Shown here piece by piece: positions 57,967 through 64,000 of a stretch of DNA of 64,000 bases. How positions within the stretch are numbered: the stretch's first letter is position 1; each line of letters begins with the position of its first letter. The position numbers and the translations under genes are program-made. This DNA comes from Amaricoccus sp. (GTDB lineage: Bacteria; Pseudomonadota; Alphaproteobacteria; Rhodobacterales; Rhodobacteraceae), in NCBI RefSeq assembly GCF_017993425.1, contig NZ_JAGOMQ010000008.1:1-64000 (forward strand), in the 5' to 3' direction. The notes beneath the pieces are model-generated. The model worked only from the letters and a program-made list of their open reading frames with translations. It searched no databases and was not told the origin of the DNA.

Positions 57967-59495
57967 CGCTGATCCCGGGCGAGACACTGGTCCCGGGCGG
58001 GACGGGGCTCGCGGCGCTGGCGGCGGTCCTCGGCGGCGCGGCGGCGGCGCTCGACCCGGCGGCGCGCCCGGACGTCGAGGCGGCGGCGGCGCGCATCGCC
58101 GGGGCGGCGGCGGGCGCGGCGGCGGTCTACGGGGTCAACACCGGCTTCGGCAAGCTCGCGAGCGTGAAGATCGCCGCGGGCGACGCGGCGGCGCTCCAGC
58201 GCAACCTGATCCTGTCGCACTGCGCCGGGGTCGGGCCGGCGACGCCCGTGCGGATCGTCCGGCTGATGATGGCGCTGAAGCTCCTGTCGCTCGGACGGGG
58301 GGCCTCGGGGGTGCGCTGGGAGATCGTGGCGCTGATCGAGGGGATGCTGGCGCGCGGCGTCGTGCCGGTCGTCCCGGCGCAGGGCTCGGTCGGCGCCTCG
58401 GGCGACCTCGCGCCGCTCGCCCACATGGCGGCGGTGATGATCGGCGCGGGCGAGGCCGAGGTCGCGGGGCGGGTCCTGCCGGGCGCCGGGGCGCTGGCGG
58501 CGGCCGGGCTCGCGCCGGTGACCTTGGGGCCGAAGGAGGGGCTCGCGCTCATCAACGGCACGCAGTTCTCCACCGCCTGGGCGCTCGCGGGCCTGCTCGA
58601 CGGCTGGCGGGCGGCCTCGAGCGCGCTCCTCGTCTCGTGCCTCTCCACCGACGCGATCATGGGCTCGACCGCGCCGCTCAGGCCGGAGATCCATGCGCTG
58701 CGCGGGCATCGCGGCCAGATCGAGGCGGCGGCGCTGATGCGCGGGCTGATGGCCGGGTCGGCGATCCGCGAGAGCCATCGCGAGGGCGACACGCGGGTGC
58801 AGGACCCGTACTGCATCCGCTGCCAGCCGCAGGTGACCGGGGCGGCGATGGACCTGCTGCGGCAGGCGGCCGCCACGCTGGTCGTCGAGGCGAACGCGGC
58901 GACCGACAACCCGCTGGTGCTCGCCGACGGCATCGTCTCGGGCGGCAACTTCCACGCCGAGCCGGTCGCCTTCGCGGCCGACGTGATCGCGCTGGCGCTG
59001 GCCGAGATCGGCGCGATCGCGCAGCGGCGGGTGGCGCTGATGGTCGACCCGACGCTCTCCTTCGACCTGCCGCCGTTCCTGACGCCGGATCCGGGGCTGA
59101 ACTCCGGCTTCATGATCGCCGAGGTGACCTCCGCGGCGCTGATGAGCGAGAACAAGCATCTCGCGCATCCCTGCTCGACCGACTCGACGCCGACGAGCGC
59201 CAACCAGGAGGACCACGTCTCGATGGCGGCGCACGGGGCGCGGCGGCTCGCGCCGATGGTGGCGAACCTCGAGCGCATCCTCGGGATCGAGGCGCTCTGC
59301 GCGGCGCAGGGGGTGGAGTTCCGCGCGCCGCTGACCACGAGCCCGCCGCTCGCCGCGGCGCTGGCGCGGCTCCGGGCCGAGATCCCGCCGCTCGGCGTCG
59401 ACCGCAGCCTCGCCGCGGAGCTGGAGGCGGCGGCGCGGCTGGTGCGCGAGGGCGCGCTGCTCGAGGCCGCCGGGGTGGCGCTCACGCTACCGTGA
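57957..59495 (+). CDS. hutH: histidine ammonia-lyase (MIO enzyme)
   Basis: 512 residues from ATG 57957, which overlaps the hydratase gene. The MIO prosthetic group forms from Ala147-Ser148-Gly149 in [56 protein letters not shown] and NFHAEP fit histidine ammonia-lyase. It deaminates His to urocanate. No hutU, hutI or hutG is nearby, which is unusual, and the overlap places it in the leucine operon. A tyrosine or phenylalanine ammonia-lyase role is less likely but not excluded. Confidence 0.9.
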   Translation: MGVTLIPGETLVPGGTGLAALAAVLGGAAAALDPAARPDVEAAAARIAGAAAGAAAVYGVNTGFGKLASVKIAAGDAAALQRNLILSHCAGVGPATPVRIVRLMMALKLLSLGRGASGVRWEIVALIEGMLARGVVPVVPAQGSVGASGDLAPLAHMAAVMIGAGEAEVAGRVLPGAGALAAAGLAPVTLGPKEGLALINGTQFSTAWALAGLLDGWRAASSALLVSCLSTDAIMGSTAPLRPEIHALRGHRGQIEAAALMRGLMAGSAIRESHREGDTRVQDPYCIRCQPQVTGAAMDLLRQAAATLVVEANAATDNPLVLADGIVSGGNFHAEPVAFAADVIALALAEIGAIAQRRVALMVDPTLSFDLPPFLTPDPGLNSGFMIAEVTSAALMSENKHLAHPCSTDSTPTSANQEDHVSMAAHGARRLAPMVANLERILGIEALCAAQGVEFRAPLTTSPPLAAALARLRAEIPPLGVDRSLAAELEAAARLVREGALLEAAGVALTLP

Positions 59496-59574
59496 GAGGC
59501 GATTAACCGTAGGTTTGCTTGCGACGTGGAGGCTCCGGCCGTTAACGTCTCCGTTGTTGCTGCGGGAGTTTGAA

Positions 59575-60279
59575 GTGGCGCTGCCCCCGATCTGGCTGCT
59601 GTTCCTGGGCGCGCTGGCGGTCCGCAAGGTCTCCGCCGAGCCGTTGCCGCTGCGCGAGGATCTGATCCCGCTCGACGGCTTCGAGGGCGCCGCGCTGCTC
59701 GCCGGGGCCGAGGCGCGCGCCGGCTATGCCGCGCTCGACCGGCATTTCGTGGGGCAGGTCCATCCCGCCTTCTGCGGCCCGGCGACCATGGCGATCCTGC
59801 TGAACGCGCTCCACGAGGCGCCCGACGGCGTCCGCCGCCTGCGTCCCTTCGACCAGAGCAACGTCTTCACCCCCGAGGTGGCGCGGCTCCGCGCCCGCAA
59901 CCGCGTCGCCCGGGCGGGAATGCCGCTCGCGATCCTCGCCCGGGCGCTCGCGGCGCACGGGCTCGCGGTCGAGACGCGCTATGTCGACGAGACCGGCGTC
60001 GACGCCTTCCGCGACCTCGCTCGCGCCGCGCTGGCGACGGGAGACCGCTTCGCCGCCGTGAACTACGACCGCCCGGCGCTCGGCCAGCAGGGCAAGGGCC
60101 ACATCTCGCCGCTCGCCGCCTACAACGGCGCCGCCGACCGCTTCCTCGTCCTCGACGTCGCCCGCGCCAAGTATCCCCCCACTTGGGTCGAGACCGCCGT
60201 CCTCCACGACGCCATGCGCCGCCCCGGCGGCGGCCGCCCCAGCCGCGGCTTCGTCCTCGCCGGCCGCCAGCCTTCCTGA
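59575..60279 (+). CDS. phytochelatin-synthase-like papain-fold protein, exported
   Basis: 234 residues from GTG 59575, with GGGAG upstream; a longer frame from ATG 59515 lacks support. Signal peptide MALPPIWLLFLGALAVRKVSAEP. Papain-like catalytic triad Cys67 (HPAFCGPATMAILLNALH), His176 (QQGKGHISPLAAYN) and Asp194 (VLDVARAKYPPTW), with spacing close to cyanobacterial phytochelatin-synthase homologues. Those one-domain bacterial proteins mainly remove Gly from glutathione conjugates rather than build phytochelatins. The second (C-terminal) domain of plant enzymes is missing. Confidence 0.88.
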   Translation: MALPPIWLLFLGALAVRKVSAEPLPLREDLIPLDGFEGAALLAGAEARAGYAALDRHFVGQVHPAFCGPATMAILLNALHEAPDGVRRLRPFDQSNVFTPEVARLRARNRVARAGMPLAILARALAAHGLAVETRYVDETGVDAFRDLARAALATGDRFAAVNYDRPALGQQGKGHISPLAAYNGAADRFLVLDVARAKYPPTWVETAVLHDAMRRPGGGRPSRGFVLAGRQPS

Positions 60280-60422
60280 CTCCCGTCCGCCTCCGTTCCT
60301 GGCCGCGGGGGCGGGGAGACGGCGCCGCCGGCGCAACGGTCGAGCGCGCCGCGGGCGGAACGCCGCCACAGGCGCGACATCGACGCGGCGCCTGGGTCCG
60401 GCCGGCGCGAGCCGGGCGGACG

Positions 60423-61478
60423 TCAGGCGCCGAGGACCAGGATGTCGGAGGGCGCGAAGGCGATCTCCACCCGCTCGCCGAGCGCCGGCGGCGGGGAGGC
60501 CGCGTTGTTGAAGGTGTCGAGCGCAACGCTGCCGCCCGCCACGTCGACGCGGATGCGCACCACCGAGCCGTGGAAGCTCACCTCCGACACCGTGCCGGCG
60601 AGCCGCGTGTCGCCGGGCCGCGCCGCCAGCCCGACCGCCTCCGGCCGCAGCGCCAGCGCCACCGCCTCGCCCGCCGCCGCCGGGACCGGCCGGCCGAGCG
60701 CGATCTCCGCGTCGCCGACCGTCACCCGCCCGGCGCCCGGCTCGACCGCCCGCGCCTCGATCTGGTTCAGCGTGCCGACGAAGCCCGCGACGAAGCGCGT
60801 CGCCGGCCGGTTGTAGATCTCGAAGGGCGGCCCGACCTGCTCCGCCACGCCGCCGTTCATCACCACGATGCGGTCCGACATGGAGAGCGCCTCCTCCTGG
60901 TCGTGGGTGACGAAGATCGTGGTGATGCCGAGCTTGCGCTGGATCGCCCGGATCTCGGTCCGGAGCGACACCCGGATCTTCGCGTCGAGCGCCGAGAGCG
61001 GCTCGTCGAGCAGCAGCACCTTCGGCCGCACCGCCAGCGCGCGCGCCAGCGCCACCCGCTGCTGCTGCCCGCCGGAGAGCTGGAACGGATAGCGCTCGCC
61101 GAGCTCGGGCAGGTGGATGATCCCGAGCATCTCGCGCACCCGCGCGTCGATCTCCGCGCGCGGCCGTCCGGCGACCCGGAGCCCGAAGGCGACGTTCTCG
61201 GCCACCGTCATGTTCGGGAAGAGCGCATAGGCCTGGAACACCATGCCGATGTCGCGCTGGCTCGGGCGCAGGCCCGTCACGTCGCGCCCGTCGATGCGGA
61301 TCGCCCCGGCCGAGGGCGTCTCGAACCCCGCCACCATGCGCAGCACCGTGGTCTTGCCGCAGCCGGAGGGGCCGAGCAGCGTGATGAACTCGCCCTTGTC
61401 GACCGCGAGGTCGAAGGAGCGCACCACATGGTTGGCCCCGAAATGCTTCTGCAGGGCGGAGAGCTCGAGAAACGCCAT
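60423..61478 (-). CDS. spermidine/2-aminoethylphosphonate-type ABC transporter ATP-binding protein
   Basis: 351 residues from ATG 61478. Walker A GPSGCGKT, signature LSGGQQQRVALARALA, Walker B VLLLDEPLSALDAK and switch His in IFVTHDQEEALSMSDRI. After about residue 240 comes the TOBE/OB regulatory domain (LRPEAVGLAARPG, SEVSFHGSVVRIRVD). It is last in the minus-strand operon, 2 bp after the permease at 61481. PotA, FbpC and PhnT are all possible relatives. Confidence 0.92.
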   Translation of the reverse strand: MAFLELSALQKHFGANHVVRSFDLAVDKGEFITLLGPSGCGKTTVLRMVAGFETPSAGAIRIDGRDVTGLRPSQRDIGMVFQAYALFPNMTVAENVAFGLRVAGRPRAEIDARVREMLGIIHLPELGERYPFQLSGGQQQRVALARALAVRPKVLLLDEPLSALDAKIRVSLRTEIRAIQRKLGITTIFVTHDQEEALSMSDRIVVMNGGVAEQVGPPFEIYNRPATRFVAGFVGTLNQIEARAVEPGAGRVTVGDAEIALGRPVPAAAGEAVALALRPEAVGLAARPGDTRLAGTVSEVSFHGSVVRIRVDVAGGSVALDTFNNAASPPPALGERVEIAFAPSDILVLGA

Positions 61479-61480
61479 CG

Positions 61481-62272
61481 TCACCTCGGCGCGGGGGTGA
61501 ATTTCTGCAGCCGCGTCACCAGCGAGATCAGGCCCATGCAGGCCCAGGTGATGGCGAAGGCGATCACGGCCAGCGCGGCCGGCTCGTAGGCGCGGTTGGC
61601 GCCGAGGAGCTGCATGAAAGGCCCGAAGGCCGGGCGGTTGAGGAGGGCGGCCAGCGTGAACTCGCCGATCACGATGGCGAAGGTCAGGAACGCCCCGGAG
61701 AGGACCGCGACCATGACGTTGGGCAGGATCACCCGCCGCAGCACCGTGAGCTTGCTCGCCCCGAGGCTCTCGGCCGCCTCGGTCAGCGTCGCCACGTCGA
61801 TGGTGCGGAGCCCGGTGTCGACGGCGCGGTACATGTAGGGCAGCGCCAGCGTCGTGTAGCCCATCAGCAGCAGGAAGTTGGTCCCCCCCGCCGTCCCGGT
61901 CAGCGGCAGGATCGAGGACGTGTTGTAGAGCCGGATATAGCCGAACACGATGACGATCGCCGGGATGACCAGCGGCAGCAGCGTGATGAACTCGACCACG
62001 GGCCGCCACCGCGGCAGCTTCAGCCGCACCCAGTAGGCGGTCGGCACCACCAGCGCCACCCCGACCACGATGGTCAGGAGCGCCATCACCGTCGAGTAGA
62101 GGAAGGTCGCGTGGAACCGCGGATCGGAGAACACCGCCCGGTAGGCGTCGAGGGAATAGACCCCGCGCCGCATCCGGAGCGAGAACTCCAGCGTGCCGAT
62201 CAGCGGCAGGAAGAAGTAGAGGACGCCGATCACGAAGGCGACCCAGGCCCAGAGCCTCGTTCCCGCCCTCAT
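61481..62272 (-). CDS. ABC transporter permease (PotC-like)
   Basis: 263 residues with six membrane helices. The EAA motif is TEAAESLGASKLTVLRRVILP (near residue 165-185), which docks to the ATPase. NTSSILPLTGTAGGTNFLLL and GEFTLAALLNRPAFGPF fit the PotC/PhnV branch of binding-protein-dependent permeases. It is separated from the upstream permease by 820 bp filled with repeat copies D and E. Confidence 0.92.
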   Translation of the reverse strand: MRAGTRLWAWVAFVIGVLYFFLPLIGTLEFSLRMRRGVYSLDAYRAVFSDPRFHATFLYSTVMALLTIVVGVALVVPTAYWVRLKLPRWRPVVEFITLLPLVIPAIVIVFGYIRLYNTSSILPLTGTAGGTNFLLLMGYTTLALPYMYRAVDTGLRTIDVATLTEAAESLGASKLTVLRRVILPNVMVAVLSGAFLTFAIVIGEFTLAALLNRPAFGPFMQLLGANRAYEPAALAVIAFAITWACMGLISLVTRLQKFTPAPR

Positions 62273-62400
62273 GCGCGCCGTCCGGCGCGGCAGGCCCGGG
62301 CGCCGCCGCCGTGGCGGGCGCGCTCGCAGGCTAACACGCGTGATAGTGTGGTCAAGACCTTGATGCCACAGGGGATTTTCTCCGGCGTCAACCGGCCGGC

Positions 62401-62724
62401 CACACTACACGACAGTAGAGCCGAAGCCCGGCCGGAAGCAGGTCGCGACACTGACGCCAGACGGATTTGACCCGTGGCAAATCCGTCCGCGATCGCCCCT
62501 CGGGGGGCGAGCGCGATTCCGCGCTCGCCGGGGCGCTCACGGACGGATTGCGCGCTTCCGGAGAAATCTGCGCCCCTCACGGCTTCCGCGCGCAACCGCG
62601 CTCCAGCCGTCGGCGCGGCGAAAGCAATGCTTTCGCCTGTCGCGCCGTGGCCTCGCGGGCAAGCCCGCTTCGGTCGCTCGGGGCCTCGTGGAGTCAGCAG
62701 GGCAGACAGGTGTCGTGCAGTGTG
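62401..62724 (+). repeat. dispersed hairpin-rich element, copy D (324 bp)
   Basis: Left end CACACTACACGACA, right end TGTCGTGCAGTGTG. All internal hairpins of copy A are present, including the perfect GGCGAGCGCG ATTC CGCGCTCGCC stem. The left flank is CCGGCCGGC. The right flank, GCCGGCCGG, is the exact junction with copy E. Confidence 0.9.
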
Positions 62725-62733
62725 GCCGGCCGG

Positions 62734-63057
62734 CACACTACACGACAGTGGAGAGAAATATCGGTCGGGAGGGTGCGGGACGGTGAAGCCAGACGGATTT
62801 GACCCGTGGCAAATCCGTCCGCGATCGCCCCTGCGGGGGGCGAGCGCGTCGCCGCGCTCGCCGGGGCGATCACGGCCGGATTGCGCGGTGCGTGGAAATC
62901 TGGACCCCCCACGGCCTCCGCGCCAATGCGCTCCGGCCGTCGGCGCGGCGAAAGCCGTGCTTTCGCTCGTCGCGCCGCAGCCTCGCGGGCAGAGCCCGCT
63001 TCGGTCGGGGCGAGCGCCGCAGCCTCGGGCGGCGACCGGCTCCTGTCGTGTGGTGTG
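62734..63057 (+). repeat. dispersed hairpin-rich element, copy E (324 bp)
   Basis: Begins CACACTACACGACA at 62734, nine bases after copy D ends, and finishes TGTCGTGTGGTGTG at 63057. The right flank TCGGCCGGC matches the left flank of copy D (CCGGCCGGC) at 8 of 9 positions. The interior is more diverged than copies A and D (for example the GGCGAGCGCG arm is followed by TCGC instead of ATTC). Confidence 0.88.
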
Positions 63058-63092
63058 TCGGCCGGCAACCTCCGCCAGGGGGCGGCGGCGGC

Positions 63093-63944
63093 TCACTTCA
63101 GCCACCGCTCGGCGCGGGTGCGCATGACGATGTAGATCGCGTTGGCGATCCCGGTGACCACGATCATGCCGAAGGCGAGCGCGTAGCCGATATGCGGGTC
63201 GCCGAGCACGTCGCCCCGTATCTGCGCGAAGAGCAGGATCGGCACGATCCCGAGCGACGAGCCGGTCAGCGCATAGGCCGTCGCCACCGCCCCGAAGGCG
63301 TTGGCGAAGAGCAGCGCGAAGGTCCCGAGCAGCGACGGCCACAGGATCGGCAGCGCCACCATGCGCCAGTATTGCAGGCCGGAGGCCCCGAGGATCTCCG
63401 CCGCCTCGCGCCATTCCCGCTTCAGCCCGTCGAGGGCCGGGGTGATGATCAGGATCATCAGCGGGATCTGGAAGAACAGGTAGGTGAGCGTCAGCCCCCA
63501 GAACGACAGCAGGTTGAAGCCGAGCGCGTAGAGGTTCACCCCGAACCACTCGCGCAGCATGATCGTCACCAGCCCCAGCCGCCCCAGCGTGGCGAGGAAG
63601 GCGAAGGCGAGCGGCACGCCGGCGAACTGCGAGGCGACGCCGGAGAAGGTGGAGATCGGCCCGCGCAGCCAGCCCGGCAGCCCGCCGATCGTCATCGCCC
63701 AGGCGATGAAGAAGCCGATCAGGCAGCCGAGCAGCGCCGAGGCGACGCTGACCTTGATCGAGATCCAGAACGCCGCGAGGATCGAGGGCTGGAACAGCCC
63801 CGCCACGTAGCGCAGCGTGAAGCCGCCGTCCGTCGTGCGGAAGGCGCCGACGACGATCTGCATCGTCGGCAGGATCAGGAACAGGAGCGCAAAGGCGAGG
63901 AACGGCGTGACGCCGAGCCAGGCCCAGGTGCGCGGTGCGCTCAT
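63093..63944 (-). CDS. ABC transporter permease (PotB-like)
   Basis: 283 residues with six membrane helices. The EAA motif is WREAAEILGASGLQYWRMVALP. WAWLGVTPFLAFALLFLILP and FLATLGRLGLVTIMLREWFG fit the PotB/PhnU branch. It would pair with the permease at 61481 to form the channel. Immediately upstream on this strand is the end of the binding-protein gene. Its own downstream side is the repeat block, so expression of the distal genes depends on reading through the hairpins. Confidence 0.92.
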   Translation of the reverse strand: MSAPRTWAWLGVTPFLAFALLFLILPTMQIVVGAFRTTDGGFTLRYVAGLFQPSILAAFWISIKVSVASALLGCLIGFFIAWAMTIGGLPGWLRGPISTFSGVASQFAGVPLAFAFLATLGRLGLVTIMLREWFGVNLYALGFNLLSFWGLTLTYLFFQIPLMILIITPALDGLKREWREAAEILGASGLQYWRMVALPILWPSLLGTFALLFANAFGAVATAYALTGSSLGIVPILLFAQIRGDVLGDPHIGYALAFGMIVVTGIANAIYIVMRTRAERWLK

Positions 63945-63961
63945 GTGGCGGGACCGGGGGA

Positions 63962-63981
63962 GGGGGCCCGGGCGGGCCCCC
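63962..63981 (-). promoter_or_regulatory. hairpin between binding-protein and permease genes
   Basis: GGGGGCCCG (63962-63970) and CGGGCCCCC (63973-63981) form a perfect 9-bp stem with a 2-base loop, in the 43-bp gap. No U-tract follows on the minus strand. Such hairpins often stabilise the upstream mRNA so that the binding protein is made in excess. Confidence 0.55.
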
Positions 63982-63987
63982 GCGCCC

Positions 63988-64000
63988 TTACTGGACGTTC
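63988..64000 (-). CDS. C-terminal end of the ABC substrate-binding protein (partial)
   Basis: On the minus strand the last codons read N-V-Q and TAA (63988-63990). The position at the head of an ABC operon, 43 bp before the first permease, implies the solute-binding protein. Identity rests on context alone because only three residues are visible. Confidence 0.45.

Noticed and set aside
62269-63549. 426-aa minus-strand ORF spanning repeats D and E
   Set aside because: It begins out of frame within the permease at 63093 and translates the hairpins of both repeats. It has no similarity to a protein.

Overview
The window is a very GC-rich bacterial chromosome segment with tightly packed, often overlapping genes (many ATGA, GTGA and TTGA junctions). 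Gene content points to an alphaproteobacterium, probably Rhodobacterales-like: a glnK-amtB pair with a sigma-54 promoter, an RpoH-type promoter with a ROSE-like leader on an hsp20 gene, XdhABC, a leucine-degradation cluster and Ku/LigD end joining. This placement rests on recognising protein families and regulatory motifs, not on a phylogeny. No rRNA, tRNA or CRISPR array was seen.

Layout. 1-1.7 kb: tail of an IS5-family element, then a degenerate YiiX-like papain-fold gene. 1.9-7.1 kb: gyrB, a VOC protein, polyphosphate kinase 2 and an RlmL-like RNA methyltransferase. 7.4-15.3 kb: a minus-strand run of hydrolase lipoprotein, exonuclease III, small hydrolase and TPR protein, then Ku and LigD, followed on the plus strand by a MntA/HepT toxin-antitoxin pair. 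15.6-19.2 kb: hsp20, a small anchored protein, free-Met-(R)-SO reductase and glnK-amtB. 19.6-28.9 kb: a purine-catabolism island (xdhABC, NCS2 permease, lysR, guaD). 29.0-37.4 kb: a 129-bp tandem repeat, a lytic transglycosylase, an AT3-SGNH acyltransferase and a complete LIV-type ABC operon. 37.7-43.2 kb: DnaA-box-like cluster, HAD-IIA phosphatase, divergent katG/oxyR and lipA. 43.3-60.3 kb: orphan form II CoxL homologue, PBP1A, then a leucine-degradation region (ivd, mccB, mccA, HMG-CoA lyase, enoyl-CoA hydratase) containing an AbrB/PIN toxin-antitoxin pair, two small genes, a staphylococcal-nuclease-type protein, a GST and a histidine ammonia-lyase; a phytochelatin-synthase-like protein follows. 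60.4-64.0 kb: a minus-strand spermidine/2-AEP-type ABC operon cut by an 820-bp repeat block.

The most distinctive unexplained signal is a dispersed, non-coding element of about 324 bp present five times (7175, 26081, 37466, 62401 and 62734). The better copies have 14-bp terminal inverted repeats (CACACTGCACGACA) and an interior made almost wholly of perfect hairpins. The copy at 26081 has a perfect 9-bp target duplication (GGCGCCGCG). Two copies sit head-to-tail inside an ABC operon, and one supplies the stop codon of a gene. No transposase for it is visible in the window.

Regulation readable from the sequence: sigma-54 promoter for glnK-amtB, RpoH promoter plus ROSE-like thermometer for hsp20, LysR-type palindrome between lysR and guaD, palindromes between katG and oxyR, a TetR-type palindrome before ivd, a promoter/operator for the AbrB-PIN pair, and a helically phased triple repeat upstream of the coxL-like gene.
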